Assembly: GCF_011090185.1 (NCBI RefSeq)
Contig: NZ_JAAFGS010000004.1
Location: forward strand, 124,001 to 188,000
Direction: 5' to 3'
DNA length: 64,000 nt
Source: Saccharibacillus alkalitolerans
Lineage (GTDB): Bacteria > Bacillota > Bacilli > Paenibacillales > Paenibacillaceae
The number at the start of each line of letters is the position of its first letter. The stretch's first letter is position 1. Below the pieces are notes generated by a model. The model searched no databases and was not told the DNA's origin. It saw only the letters and a program-made list of their open reading frames with translations. This document shows, piece by piece, positions 1 through 9,837 of this stretch. The position numbers and the translations under genes were made by a program.

Positions 1-917
1 GCATTGGTGAGCGCCTCCTGAATCAAGCGGAAGACGGCAGCCTCCATTGCGGAAGAGAGCCGATACTCTTTGCCTCTCGTCTCGAATACGGTGCGAATCC
101 GGTTTTTGTCCTCGTAGTCGCGCGTGTACTTGCGAAGCGTCGGAATCAATCCGAGGTCGTCAAGCGCCATGGGCCGGAGATTGAAAATGACTTTGCGAAT
201 CTCTTCCAGGCTGAAACGCACCTGCTTCTTGAGATCCGCCACTTCTTCTTGAACGCGTCCGTAATCCTGCTTGCCCAGCATGCGTTCGACGATTTCGGTC
301 CGGAGCGCCATGTTAGCCATCAATTGCGCCGGTCCGTCGTGAATTTCTCTAGAAATGCGCTTGCGTTCTTCCTCCTGAGCCAGAATGATCTTCAGGCCGA
401 CCATTTGGCGGGTTTTGGCGGATTCCAACATTTTGGTCGCCTGCCCGACTTCCCCGCCGGACAAATATTCGGTGACCACGCTCATTTGCGAACCCAGCGA
501 CTCCGCGCGCTCGACGGAATTCATCGTGTTGCGCACGCGAAGCTGGAGCTCGTCCCGCCGGGCTCTCAAATAAGCCTCTTTTTCCCTGTACACCGAAAGC
601 TCCAGTTGGAACTGCGTCGCCCGCTCGTAGGCCTGCCGAATATCCTGCTCCGTATATTTGACGAAATCCCGGCTCACTTCCGTGAGCCGGATACGGGAAA
701 GACGGAATTTCTTTTCGAGATCGTCGACTTTGTCGGCGGTATCGGAAGTTTCCTGGATCACTCTCTGCAGTTCTTCGGTGAGCGAATTGAGTTCGGCGCG
801 GGATTGATCCAATATCTCAAAAATTTGATACTTGCTGTCTTCGACGACCTGAATGGCATTCTTGATGACTCGGTCTAAAGCATCCGCTTGGAAATCCACG
901 GGGAAAATCGACTCCAT
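1..917 (-). CDS. degS: Sensor histidine kinase DegS (3' part beyond window)
   Basis: Cytoplasmic sensor kinase of the DegS/DegU two-component system, which controls exoenzymes, motility and biofilm genes. The frame starts at an ATG at 917 and stays open to base 1, giving 305 residues; the end of the ATPase domain lies outside. The first ~180 residues have no membrane segment and look like a long coiled coil (DegS sensor domain). The HisKA_3 phosphoacceptor follows, with REIHDGPAQ around residue 190 and its histidine at about 192, then the conserved IRKVIFNLRPMALDDLGL stretch and the start of the HATPase domain (RLIQEALTNA at the edge). A ribosome site AGGTGA lies about 12 bases upstream. degU is expected just to the left. 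In Bacillus tagO also lies close to degSU; here surface-protein genes separate them. Confidence 0.92.
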   Translation of the reverse strand, partial: MESIFPVDFQADALDRVIKNAIQVVEDSKYQIFEILDQSRAELNSLTEELQRVIQETSDTADKVDDLEKKFRLSRIRLTEVSRDFVKYTEQDIRQAYERATQFQLELSVYREKEAYLRARRDELQLRVRNTMNSVERAESLGSQMSVVTEYLSGGEVGQATKMLESAKTRQMVGLKIILAQEEERKRISREIHDGPAQLMANMALRTEIVERMLGKQDYGRVQEEVADLKKQVRFSLEEIRKVIFNLRPMALDDLGLIPTLRKYTRDYEDKNRIRTVFETRGKEYRLSSAMEAAVFRLIQEALTN

Positions 918-980
918 TCTTTCCGGCGTTCACCTGGTAGTGGATAGCGTAAATTCGGTGATCGTTCAGAACCTATCGTA

Positions 981-3677
981 TCATGACTCGATAGTCACGG
1001 TCTTCGTTTCTTGTTCCCATTTTACATGTAATCCAAGCTGCTCGGAAACCAGTCTAACTGGGACCAAAGTCCTATTTGAAGCACTTATCGTCGCCGAGTC
1101 GGACATTTTGCGTTTGCCATTTAGGATATAGTCCTTTTTATTCAAGTTTAATACAAGAAGTTGATCGCCCCGGCGAACCGTAATCGATCCGCTTTTGGCT
1201 TCCCAACCGGACGTGCCGCCGAACGTATCCGTAATGTACTTGACCGGCAGGTACGTCGCACCGTTTCTTACCAGCGGAGAGACGTCCATTTGACTCGACG
1301 CGCCGTTCGTCAGCAGCGTTTTCGAGCCGACCGTCATCTTGGCCATCACGTTCGCCGGCAGACCGAGCGCGCCGGCATCGGCCGGCGACGTCGTCTTGAC
1401 GTTATCGATCTCCACGAAGCCGCTCGCCGAACGCTCATCCTGTCCTTCCGCCAGATTGACGACGTAAATCCGTTTGACTTTGGCCGGATAGGCGATGTTT
1501 CCGTATTGGTTCAAGTTGACGGTCAACGTCTTCCAACCGCTGAAGTTCAGGCTCTTGGCCAAATCGACGTACACGGTCTTGCCGTCGGCACCGACGACCT
1601 CGGCACGAAGCCAATTATAACTGGAGTCGCCCAGCACGTCGAGACTCATCGAGCTGGCTCCCGACGTCAGCGCTTTGCCGGATGAACCGTTGAGGTTGAC
1701 GTAGGCGTATTTGCTGCCGGTACCCGACGTCATATCGTAATCGAGGCGCAGCACCTTCGAGTTCGAATGCGTGCCGGTTCCCGTTTTGATCTGCGCTTTG
1801 CCGGTCACGGAAGAAGGGCTTCCGGTAAAGGTTACGCCGTACGAGACATTTTCGAAGTTTTCCCAATTCGTCTCCTGCACGTCCGCCAGGGTCAGCATCG
1901 TTTTGAATCCTTCGTAACTCGCGATCGCGTAACCGACTTTGACGCCGCTGTCTACGGAAGACACGTTGAGCGCGCCGTCCCGGATCGTTCCTTTGAACCC
2001 GACAAATTCCCAACTTAATGCGGACGGATCGATGCTGACCGTACCGCCGGATTTCAGCGTTGCCGTCACCGGAAGCGGAACGACCGTGCCGGCTTTAAGC
2101 GGAGCTGCAGCCGCGCCGAGATTCAACGCCGACAGCGAGTCCGCTCCCAGCACTTCGACTTTCAGCGAGGAGCTGACCCCGCCGCTTACAGCCGTCAACG
2201 TAGCCGTGCCGGCTTTTTTCGCGGTAAAGGCGCTTCCGTTCCATACCACGTTCGAACTGCTCGACTTCCACGACGGACTGATCGCCGACGCTTTCATCGG
2301 ATTATAGTAAGTGTCGTAGCCTTTGACGCTGTAGCTTGCCGTCTCCCCGATCAGCAGCTGCTGTTTGCCGCTCACCGCAAAACCTTTTAGCTGGCCCGCG
2401 GGAGCCGTCGTGTAGACGCCGAGCCCGTTGACGACGCTGCGCTGGGTCTGCCCGCCGTATTCGGTCGTGAAGGTCAGCTGCGCCTGTTCCTCGCCGAGCG
2501 GACGCGTAACCATCGTCGTCGATCCGCCGCCGTCGAGATTGATCGCTTTCCAGATTCCCAGGCTGGTCATCAGGCCCTGCAGCTCGCTCAGCGACATGCC
2601 GCTGCTGCCGTCATTGTCCTGAACCGTGACGATGTAGGCGTAGCGGCCGCTCTGCGAGTAGCCGACCGCCGTGCGGGCCCGGTAGCCGCCGATCGAATTG
2701 ACATTGCGCGAAAAAGCCGCCGCCCTGCCGTTATCGACAAGGATCGTATGTCCGCCGATCATGACTTCGAGCGACGACGGATCAAGCTTCTGACCCGTCG
2801 TTTTGGACACTAGGCTGTAGTCGGTCTGCACCTTGGCCCCGGCGGTTAAGTGCGCCTTCATGTAAGCCGCCGCCGTTCCGTGCGCCCGCAGGATGTAAGC
2901 GCCCGCCGGTACGGTACCTTCCAGCGGTTTGCCCAGCGACACCTTCGTTACGACACCGTTTTCCACCAGCACCTCGGAAGGAATCGTCGCGCTGTTCTTC
3001 GGCCGTTCCGTATTCCCCCAAGCTTCGGTATAGACGTACATCGCGTTTACGTGGCTGTAGCTGTTGTTCGGCTCCGTATAATACGATACCTGGTTGATGC
3101 CGGCGAGATCGAACGCCGCCCCGTCGGCCGCCTTCACGGTTCCCGCAAAATCGTATTGGTCGATGACCGGTTTGCGGTCTTTCGTCACGCCGAACGCATA
3201 CATGCCTTTCAATTCGGACGGGCTGGACATCAGGACGCCGTTCGATACCTGCGCGCCCATAGGCGCCCCTTCCGCCGCCGTATTGAAATAGTCTCCGTTG
3301 ACGCCGGCGACGGCCTCCGTCTCCTTGGCCATGCCGCTGACCGTATTCAACGTCGTGAATTTTCCGCCGCGTCCCGTCATGACATCCATCTTAACGTAAG
3401 GGTTCTGCAGATCCACTTGAATGACGTCCGCCAAGCCCGTTGCCGTTTTTCCGGAGCGGGGTACGGAATATTTATAGGTCAACAGTTTTGCGCCGGACGT
3501 AATGATATCTTCCCCCGTTTTGCTGATCGACACCGCTTCGGCCGCGAATGCCGCCTGCGAACCCGTCAGCGCCCCCCAGCCCGGGACGGCCGTCGGCTGC
3601 ACGAGCAGCGCTCCGGCCAGTACGGCGACCATCCATTTTTTGCCTGCTTTAAACCTTTTGAAGCCCTGCTTATTCAT
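981..3677 (-). CDS. Secreted phosphodiester glycosidase (NAGPA-like) with C-terminal stalk domain
   Basis: 898 aa. A signal peptide spans roughly residues 1-45 (basic start, VAVLAGALLVQP core, AAFA cleavage region). Residues ~95-420 match the phosphodiester glycosidase/NAGPA family: GVNGDYFN near residue 125 and NLDGGGSTTMV near 380 are its signature motifs. Family members remove alpha-GlcNAc linked through a phosphodiester, though bacterial substrates are mostly unknown. The middle is Ig-like and beta-rich. The last ~115 residues form a copper-amine-oxidase N-terminal-like 'stalk' domain (YLPVKYI ... LVPVRLVSEQLG), common on secreted Paenibacillus proteins. It has no SLH domains of its own. 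The ATG at 3677 has only a weak ribosome site (AGGGAG about 14 bases upstream). It lies downstream of an SLH gene, from which a terminator separates it, so it probably has its own promoter. Acting on cell-wall polymer is inference. Confidence 0.85.
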   Translation of the reverse strand: MNKQGFKRFKAGKKWMVAVLAGALLVQPTAVPGWGALTGSQAAFAAEAVSISKTGEDIITSGAKLLTYKYSVPRSGKTATGLADVIQVDLQNPYVKMDVMTGRGGKFTTLNTVSGMAKETEAVAGVNGDYFNTAAEGAPMGAQVSNGVLMSSPSELKGMYAFGVTKDRKPVIDQYDFAGTVKAADGAAFDLAGINQVSYYTEPNNSYSHVNAMYVYTEAWGNTERPKNSATIPSEVLVENGVVTKVSLGKPLEGTVPAGAYILRAHGTAAAYMKAHLTAGAKVQTDYSLVSKTTGQKLDPSSLEVMIGGHTILVDNGRAAAFSRNVNSIGGYRARTAVGYSQSGRYAYIVTVQDNDGSSGMSLSELQGLMTSLGIWKAINLDGGGSTTMVTRPLGEEQAQLTFTTEYGGQTQRSVVNGLGVYTTAPAGQLKGFAVSGKQQLLIGETASYSVKGYDTYYNPMKASAISPSWKSSSSNVVWNGSAFTAKKAGTATLTAVSGGVSSSLKVEVLGADSLSALNLGAAAAPLKAGTVVPLPVTATLKSGGTVSIDPSALSWEFVGFKGTIRDGALNVSSVDSGVKVGYAIASYEGFKTMLTLADVQETNWENFENVSYGVTFTGSPSSVTGKAQIKTGTGTHSNSKVLRLDYDMTSGTGSKYAYVNLNGSSGKALTSGASSMSLDVLGDSSYNWLRAEVVGADGKTVYVDLAKSLNFSGWKTLTVNLNQYGNIAYPAKVKRIYVVNLAEGQDERSASGFVEIDNVKTTSPADAGALGLPANVMAKMTVGSKTLLTNGASSQMDVSPLVRNGATYLPVKYITDTFGGTSGWEAKSGSITVRRGDQLLVLNLNKKDYILNGKRKMSDSATISASNRTLVPVRLVSEQLGLHVKWEQETKTVTIES

Positions 3678-3860
3678 GATGTTCGGTTTCGCTCCCTATC
3701 TCTAAAGATTCGTTCGCGTATGTATGACTGTCTGACAAAGCCCAATATACGCCCCTATTCTAATAGACTGAAACGGCGCCCAAAAGTTCCTGCCAAAACG
3801 ACAAAAAAGCAACTACAACAAACCATTCTACCTTACTTCCACAAAATGAAAAGAGAAAAA

Positions 3861-3897
3861 GCGATCATTTCTACAAATAATTTGCAGAAACGATCGC
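3861..3897 (-). terminator. Intrinsic terminator of the 1461-aa SLH gene
   Basis: A near-perfect inverted repeat of 18 pairs around one central base. The two positions that mismatch as A/C on the plus strand become U-G wobble pairs in minus-strand RNA, so the hairpin is better in the direction of the SLH gene. The minus strand continues with GCTTTTTC. Confidence 0.85.
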
Positions 3898-3971
3898 TTT
3901 TCCGTACAAGTTCCGAAAATCCTGTGTAAAGATGACTATCTTGCTTGGGTCTTTCGTTTCATTTAATGGGA

Positions 3972-6900
3972 TTAGTTCAAATAACCTGCTTCTTGAAGCA
4001 CGCGCTGCAGCATCGTAGCCGCTTCCGCTTGGGTAGCATTTCCTTTCGGATTGAACTTTCCGTTGGAGCCGCCTTTGATGATTCCGGCGCTGACCGCCTT
4101 GGCCGCTTCCGTGGTGAACGTAATCTGTCCGCTGTCTTTGAAGGCGCTCAGCACGCCGGCCGTGCTGCCGTTCAACGTCGTGTCGACTCCGGCGTAATTC
4201 AGCGCGCGGACCATCATCGCGGCCATCTGCTCGCGGGTAATCGGATCGTTGGCACGGAACGTGCCGTCCGTATTGCCGTTAATGATTCCGGCGTTGACCG
4301 CGGCTCCGATCGCGCCCCCGAGATAACGGCTGTAGTTGGCGTCCTTGAATTGGTTAGCCGCCAACGTGTCGTAAGGCAGTCCCATTCCCCGGGCAATATA
4401 TTCCGCGAACGATCCGCGCGTAATCGTCGTGTTCGGCGAGAACGCACTGCCGTTGCGGGTTTCCAAAATGAATTTGGAAGCCAGTCCGTTTACGGTATCT
4501 TTTGCCCAGTGGGAAGTCATGTCCGAATACGCGTACGAAGACGTAACGGGCGTCAACACCCGATTGCCGACTGTCGTGCCGCTGACTACCGCTCCCGTAG
4601 CGGAAGAGGTGACGTAGCTCGGAACGAAGAACGGACGGGCCGAGTCGATATCTTCGTAAACCACGGAAGTCGAAGCAGCCGGGGAAGCTCCCGACAGCTT
4701 GAAGTAATAATTGCCGGTTACGGCCGGAGCGCTCGTGTTTGCGGCCATGCCGGAAGTCAGCGGCGTAACGCGAATATCTACCGGATCGGACAGCAGCTGC
4801 GCCTTGTTATCCATCAGCATCGAGCGGGTCGAGATGGAAGAAGCTGCAGGCACGGGCTCGATGACGACCTGCACATAAGCGCTAGCCTGCGAAGCTGTCG
4901 CCAGCGCCTGCAGGTTTTTCAGCGGAAGTTCGTACAGCGCGTTTTTATACCGCACGGCTACCGACAGATTGCTCGATTTCTTATGCATTTCCGTCAGAAT
5001 CGGGAGCGGGATGTTCACCACGGCCGAGTTGTCCGTCGAAGGCGCCTCGAATACGACCGCACGCGTTCCTGCCGTCAGGGAAGCTTCGAGCGCCGATTGA
5101 AGCGCGGAAGCCGACAGCGTATACGTATGCGTATCCTGATTGTATTTCGTGCTCGAATTCGACGCCGCAGCCGAAGAGCTGCCGAGAACGGACATGCTTT
5201 TGCCGAATTCGGCTCCGCTCATCACAGGCAGCGAAGCACCTGTCGCTGCGCTGCCGGCTGCTCCCGTCAAGTTGTCGACGGCCAGGCGCGTAAAGGCAGG
5301 AACCTGCGTTCCTCCGGTATTTTTGAGCGGGTTCGTTCCGGGACTGTAAGAAACCTGAACTTTCTGTCCGGCTTTGACCGGAGTGATCAGGTTCACGCTG
5401 ACCGTGCTTCCCGTTATGGAGGAAGACTCCACGCTCGCGAAGCTTTCGTCGACGAACACGCTGAACTGCGAACTCTGCTGGGAGGTCGATTCCTGCAGCG
5501 CCCCGGTAAACGTGATCTGCAGCGCGCTGCCGTTGACGGTGGCCGAACGGATTCCGCTCGTTCCCGCCGTCGCCCCCACGGGCTGCAGGTTCAAATACCC
5601 GGCTGCATTCAAGTTCAGATCGGTAAGCTTCAACACTCCGGGCACATAGGAAACGCTGACTCCGTTTGCCGCAATCAACGAAGATGCGAGCGTCAGACGC
5701 ACTTTCGAGCCGTCTACGGCCACGTTCGTCACGTAGACCGGCAGGCCGTTGGCCAGCACCGAGAATTGGCTGTTGCCCGGAAGATTGTCCGATGCCAGCG
5801 GTTCGTTGTAATTCAAGATCAGTTCCTTGCCCGACAGCTCCGCCGATACGAATTCCGGAGGCCGGCGATCGAGCAGATTACGGACGTGGAACGCGTTGAA
5901 TGCCGACAAGTTTTGTCCCAAATAGTCTTTGACCGGATAAGCGCCCGGCGAGTAGCTCACCTTGACGACGGAACCTTCCGGAATATCCGATGTCGTGTAC
6001 AGCGTCAACGTTTTGGAGCCGGAGGTAATCCCCTCTACGCCGATATAGCCTCCGTCCGCCGTAACGCTGAACTGCCCGTATGCCCGGCTGTCCACTGCTC
6101 CCAACAGGTTGGCAAACGTCAGTTGAACGCTGCGCGAATAAGCGGTGCCTTCCACCGGTTTCGGCAGCGCGGTGTCGATATTGTTGGTGACCGCGTACGA
6201 GGACAGCGCCGCCGCCTTGTTGCCGTTCAAGTCGCGCAGCGGACGGACGTCCGGCGTATAGGACAGCTTGACGTCCTGACCGACCGCCGCTCCAGTTCCA
6301 AGCGTTAAATAAACGCTTTCTCCCCGGACCGAGATGTCGCTCAGCGCTCTTTTTTCCCCATTGACGGTAACCGTGTAGCTGCTCAGCAGCGGATAGCTTA
6401 CGGCATCCAGCTGCTTGTTGTACATCAGCCGAATTTGGCCGCTGCTGCTCATCGTGGCGCCTTGAATAGTCGGAACCGTCGTGTCGGCGGATACGGTACG
6501 GAAACTCCATTTGTCTTTGCCGCTGAGCCCGGCGAACTGGATTCCCGTACTTACCGCATCCGTTACCGAAGCCGGAGCCAGATCGACATAATACGAAGTT
6601 CCCTGCTCCAGCTTCGTTCCCGGCACGATCAGCAGCTCTCGCGGATTGGACGGATTAACCGAAACTTGAGCCGGCACTTCCGAGCCGCCGGACTTGTACA
6701 GGCCCACCTTGCCGCTTCCTGTCGCGATATCGCGGTTAAAAGAAACACGAATCGGCGTATCCAGGGCTACGTCGATGCTGCGATCAACCGGCGTCATGGA
6801 GACCAGCGAGATCGACTGCCCGTCGGTTACCGTCGAGAACGTCCAGTTCAGCGGGCGGTTGGCATTCGGGAAAGCATTGCCCTCCGCATCCTGCAGCGAG

Positions 6901-8357
6901 CCGTCCGCGAGCGTAACCGTATAGACATAACCGGCTTCCAGCGCCTTGGACAGGCTGACCGAGAGCGCCGTCGTTCCAAATCCGGAGATCCGGTCGGAAT
7001 CGAGAGGCAAGCTCTCGTGCACCGTGCCGTCGCCGCGTTTTACCGTCAGCGTCGTTCCGCTTAACGAAGAAGGATACACGGCACGGCTGAACGACATTTT
7101 CAGCGCATTGCCTTTTGCCGCGCCCGCCGCTCCGTTTGCCGGACTCAACGCGGTAAGCGACAGGGCATCTCCCGTCGTCGTGAACGTCCATTCGCTTGTG
7201 CTTGCCGTTCCCGCGTAAGGACGACCGTCCAGATCGACAAACGTTCCCGGGTCCGCCATAACGTAATAGGTCGTGCCTCGGGTCAGAGCATCGTGCGGAA
7301 TGCGCACAAGCGCAGGATTATCGGCATCGGGAGTCAGCGTCGAAGCTTTGACGGTTTGTACGAGCTTATTCGTATCGAGCCGGTAGATTCGGATCGTTTC
7401 TTCGCCCGAAGTCTGCTTAACGGCTTCCGAGAACGTCATCGTCAAAGGATCGGTTACGGATGCGCCTGCATTACCCGGACGCGGAGAAAAGAACGACACG
7501 GTCGGCGCCTTATCGATTTTGGATACCGTCCGGAACTTCCACTTGCCTTCGGCTGCCGGCAGATTACCCGCGTCTTTGAAGAAGCCCGAAGGATAGCTGA
7601 CCTCATAGGTCGTAAAGTTGTCCAGGGCAAGGCCGCTTATCGTGATATGCGAGGTGCCTTTTCCTTTGAGCTGTTCCGCCGTCAGGGCAATTCCCTGCGC
7701 AGTCGGATCGTCCGCTTTGATGATTTTTACGTTCGATACGTCCGCATCTTCGTAATAGACGGATTCGTCGAAATCAAGCGTAATATCCGTATTGACCGCT
7801 ATTCCTATGGCATCTTTTTTGGGAGACTGGAACAGCTGCTTAGGCGCCGCCGTATCCGACGCGTCCGTACGGAACGTCCAGGTCGTCTTCGAATCCACGC
7901 CTGTCCAGGGCTGAGCGGAAGCCGACGCGCTCTGCGGAACCGTCTGGAGAATGCCCGAATCCGCCAGCACGTAATACTCCGTCTGAGCGTCAAGCGACGT
8001 CGAAGCGGCATTGGTCCATACTGCGGCTTCCAACGGCAGATCGACCCGCAGCCCGTCGGCGGAAATGCGCAGTTTGTCGCCCGCGATTTTCAGCACCGTG
8101 GCGTCGTCCGCTTTTTTCTTTATCGTGAAAAATTTGCTGGCAGGCGTATCGCCGCGCTTCACCGCCGAAGCGAATGTCGCATACAGCGCAGGACGGAGCG
8201 ATACGGCGGTCGTCGCGGGAACGAACGTCGTTTGGAGGGCTGCCGTTTCTCCGGCGGCCTGTACGGATGCGTAACCGCCGATGACAGGCAGGGGACCGGA
8301 AGCGAGCAGATTCGCGGCCAGCACGCAGGCCAGGCCTGCGGCAATTTTGTTTTTCAT
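3972..8357 (-). CDS. Large SLH-anchored Ig-like repeat surface protein
   Basis: 1461 aa with signal peptide (residues 1-35). Residues ~40-640 hold about five SbsA-type Ig-like (Big_5) repeats, recognised by recurring phrases such as FSEAV, ADPGTF and WTFTT. Residues ~640-1080 hold about four SwmB-like repeats built on 'VxVSYxPG ... LxxxxGxxxxAF' (LSYTPDVRPLRD, VSYSPGAYPVKD, VSYVPGVLKLTD, VSYSPGTNPLKN). After a Ser/Ala-rich linker, three SLH motifs fill the last ~190 residues (SHWAKD, GAAVNAGIINGNTDG, AVSAGIIKGGSNGKF). SLH domains bind pyruvylated secondary cell-wall polymer, whose genes lie at 18-23 kb. The ATG at 8357 follows an AGGAAGG ribosome site. A structural or adhesive surface role is likely; no catalytic motif is seen. 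Confidence 0.9.
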   Translation of the reverse strand: MKNKIAAGLACVLAANLLASGPLPVIGGYASVQAAGETAALQTTFVPATTAVSLRPALYATFASAVKRGDTPASKFFTIKKKADDATVLKIAGDKLRISADGLRVDLPLEAAVWTNAASTSLDAQTEYYVLADSGILQTVPQSASASAQPWTGVDSKTTWTFRTDASDTAAPKQLFQSPKKDAIGIAVNTDITLDFDESVYYEDADVSNVKIIKADDPTAQGIALTAEQLKGKGTSHITISGLALDNFTTYEVSYPSGFFKDAGNLPAAEGKWKFRTVSKIDKAPTVSFFSPRPGNAGASVTDPLTMTFSEAVKQTSGEETIRIYRLDTNKLVQTVKASTLTPDADNPALVRIPHDALTRGTTYYVMADPGTFVDLDGRPYAGTASTSEWTFTTTGDALSLTALSPANGAAGAAKGNALKMSFSRAVYPSSLSGTTLTVKRGDGTVHESLPLDSDRISGFGTTALSVSLSKALEAGYVYTVTLADGSLQDAEGNAFPNANRPLNWTFSTVTDGQSISLVSMTPVDRSIDVALDTPIRVSFNRDIATGSGKVGLYKSGGSEVPAQVSVNPSNPRELLIVPGTKLEQGTSYYVDLAPASVTDAVSTGIQFAGLSGKDKWSFRTVSADTTVPTIQGATMSSSGQIRLMYNKQLDAVSYPLLSSYTVTVNGEKRALSDISVRGESVYLTLGTGAAVGQDVKLSYTPDVRPLRDLNGNKAAALSSYAVTNNIDTALPKPVEGTAYSRSVQLTFANLLGAVDSRAYGQFSVTADGGYIGVEGITSGSKTLTLYTTSDIPEGSVVKVSYSPGAYPVKDYLGQNLSAFNAFHVRNLLDRRPPEFVSAELSGKELILNYNEPLASDNLPGNSQFSVLANGLPVYVTNVAVDGSKVRLTLASSLIAANGVSVSYVPGVLKLTDLNLNAAGYLNLQPVGATAGTSGIRSATVNGSALQITFTGALQESTSQQSSQFSVFVDESFASVESSSITGSTVSVNLITPVKAGQKVQVSYSPGTNPLKNTGGTQVPAFTRLAVDNLTGAAGSAATGASLPVMSGAEFGKSMSVLGSSSAAASNSSTKYNQDTHTYTLSASALQSALEASLTAGTRAVVFEAPSTDNSAVVNIPLPILTEMHKKSSNLSVAVRYKNALYELPLKNLQALATASQASAYVQVVIEPVPAASSISTRSMLMDNKAQLLSDPVDIRVTPLTSGMAANTSAPAVTGNYYFKLSGASPAASTSVVYEDIDSARPFFVPSYVTSSATGAVVSGTTVGNRVLTPVTSSYAYSDMTSHWAKDTVNGLASKFILETRNGSAFSPNTTITRGSFAEYIARGMGLPYDTLAANQFKDANYSRYLGGAIGAAVNAGIINGNTDGTFRANDPITREQMAAMMVRALNYAGVDTTLNGSTAGVLSAFKDSGQITFTTEAAKAVSAGIIKGGSNGKFNPKGNATQAEAATMLQRVLQEAGYLN

Positions 8358-8452
8358 GACTTGTACCTTCCTTTCCTAAGAGAACACATTCTTTTTATTT
8401 GTCGGCATTAGTAAGCAAGAATGTTAGGCAAAGGTTGGAAAAGGCCATAAAA

Positions 8453-8477
8453 AAGAACCCTGGAAACCAGGGTTCTT
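8453..8477 (-). terminator. Intrinsic terminator of metK
   Basis: Perfect 11-bp stem AAGAACCCTGG / CCAGGGTTCTT with a 3-base loop, followed on the minus strand by TTTTTTATGG. It lies 19 bases beyond the metK stop. Confidence 0.92.
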
Positions 8478-8495
8478 CGTTTCGAAGCGTTAGGC

Positions 8496-9698
8496 TCAAT
8501 CGCCGGCCTGCGCTCTCAATTCCTCTGCCTTGTCGGTACGTTCCCAAGGCAAATCCAGATCCGTGCGGCCGAAATGACCGTATGCTGCCGTCTGCTTATA
8601 AATCGGACGACGCAGGTCGAGCATGCGAATAATGCCCGTCGGACGCAGATCGAAATTGTCGCGCACCAGCTTCACCAGCGTTTCTTCGCTGACCTTGCCC
8701 GTTCCGTACGTGTCGACGCTGATCGATACCGGGTTGGCTACGCCGATCGCGTAAGCGAGCTGAATCTCGCATTTGTCGGCCAGCCCGGCCGCAACGAGAT
8801 TCTTCGCCACGTAACGAGCCGCGTAGGCCGCCGAACGGTCGACCTTCGTCGGATCTTTGCCCGAGAATGCGCCGCCGCCGTGACGGGCATAGCCGCCGTA
8901 GGTGTCGACGATAATCTTGCGGCCGGTCAGACCTGCGTCGCCCTGCGGTCCGCCGATCACGAAACGGCCGGTCGGATTGATGAAGTATTTGGTCGCGTCA
9001 TCCAGCAGCTCGGCCGGAACGACGCTCAGGATGACATGTTCTTTGATATCGCGCTGAATCTGTTCCAGCGTGACTTCTTCGGCATGCTGAGTAGACACGA
9101 CGATCGTATCGACCCGAACCGGCTTGTCGCCGTCATACTCGATCGTTACCTGCGTTTTGCCGTCCGGACGCAAATAATCGAGCGTGCCGTCCTTGCGCAC
9201 TTCCGCCAGGCGGCGCGCGATGCGGTGCGACAGCGCGATCGGCAGCGGCATCAGTTCCGGCGTCTCGTTCGACGCAAAGCCGAACATAAGTCCCTGGTCG
9301 CCGGCACCGATATTTTCGGTCTCGAGCTTCATCTGTTCCGGATCGCGGGTTTCCAACGCGGAGTTGACGCCCTGCGCGATATCGGCCGACTGCTCGTTGA
9401 GCGACGTCAGCACCGCGCATGTATTGTAGTCGAACCCGTATTTGGCGCGAGTATAGCCGATATCCTTAACCGTCTGGCGAACGATCGACGGAATATCCAC
9501 GTATTCCGATTTCGTGCTGATCTCGCCGATGACAAGAACCAGCCCTGTCGCCACCGACACTTCGCACGCAACCCGTGCATTCGGGTCGTTGGCCAAAAAT
9601 GCATCCAATACCGCATCGGAGATCTGATCGCAGATCTTGTCCGGATGACCTTCCGTTACCGATTCGGACGTAAACAAACGCCGTCCTTGAAGAGACAT
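8496..9698 (-). CDS. metK: S-adenosylmethionine synthetase
   Basis: 400 aa, the usual family length. It makes S-adenosylmethionine from methionine and ATP in the cytoplasm. Signature motifs are present: [12 protein letters not shown] near the N-terminus, [10 protein letters not shown] (~110), and the glycine-rich [16 protein letters not shown] (~255). The start was set at the ATG at 9698 because AGGAGGT sits 9 bases upstream and [17 protein letters not shown] is the normal N-terminus; an in-frame ATG at 9785 would add 29 residues with no similarity to the family. It is a single-gene unit between two terminators, with its own promoter at 9797-9825. The leader carries an intrinsic-terminator-like hairpin but not the S-box riboswitch often found before metK in Bacillales. 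Confidence 0.97.
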   Translation of the reverse strand: MSLQGRRLFTSESVTEGHPDKICDQISDAVLDAFLANDPNARVACEVSVATGLVLVIGEISTKSEYVDIPSIVRQTVKDIGYTRAKYGFDYNTCAVLTSLNEQSADIAQGVNSALETRDPEQMKLETENIGAGDQGLMFGFASNETPELMPLPIALSHRIARRLAEVRKDGTLDYLRPDGKTQVTIEYDGDKPVRVDTIVVSTQHAEEVTLEQIQRDIKEHVILSVVPAELLDDATKYFINPTGRFVIGGPQGDAGLTGRKIIVDTYGGYARHGGGAFSGKDPTKVDRSAAYAARYVAKNLVAAGLADKCEIQLAYAIGVANPVSISVDTYGTGKVSEETLVKLVRDNFDLRPTGIIRMLDLRRPIYKQTAAYGHFGRTDLDLPWERTDKAEELRAQAGD

Positions 9699-9750
9699 AA
9701 GCGTGTACCTCCTAAGTTCCCAGTGAAAATTTCCCGTATACAAAAAACGA

Positions 9751-9773
9751 ACCTTTCCCCGGCGGGAAAAGGT
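9751..9773 (-). terminator. Terminator-like hairpin inside the metK leader (possible attenuator)
   Basis: On the minus strand a 10-bp stem (ACCTTTTCCC / GGGGAAAGGT, one G-U pair) with loop GCC is followed by TCGTTTTTTG. It lies between the metK promoter and the AGGAGG ribosome site, so it would stop metK transcription unless overcome. Only about 17 bases separate it from the predicted transcription start. Confidence 0.65.
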
Positions 9774-9796
9774 CAATGATTCCATCCTCGGTGTTA

Positions 9797-9825
9797 ATGG
9801 TAACGGATTGAGCAGGGAGTGTCAA
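9797..9825 (-). promoter_or_regulatory. Promoter of metK (sigma-A type)
   Basis: On the minus strand: TTGACA (9825-9820), 17-base spacer, TACCAT (9802-9797). Expected start near 9790, about 92 bases before the metK ATG. Confidence 0.7.
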
Positions 9826-9837
9826 ATAAAACAAAAA

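Noticed and set aside
3945..6308. Long open frame opposite the SLH gene (787 codons, plus strand)
   Set aside because: Antisense shadow: Arg-rich composition, no ribosome site or family match, and the minus-strand SLH protein is clear. The same applies to long plus-strand frames at 9808-12933 and 13452-16166.
9699..9785. N-terminal extension of metK from the ATG at 9785
   Set aside because: It would run through the leader hairpin, has no ribosome site, and the added residues match nothing in the family; AGGAGGT sits correctly before 9698.
9699..9837. S-box (SAM-I) riboswitch before metK
   Set aside because: Looked for the usual S-box helices and conserved loops; the transcribed leader is only about 92 bases and shows only the terminator stem.
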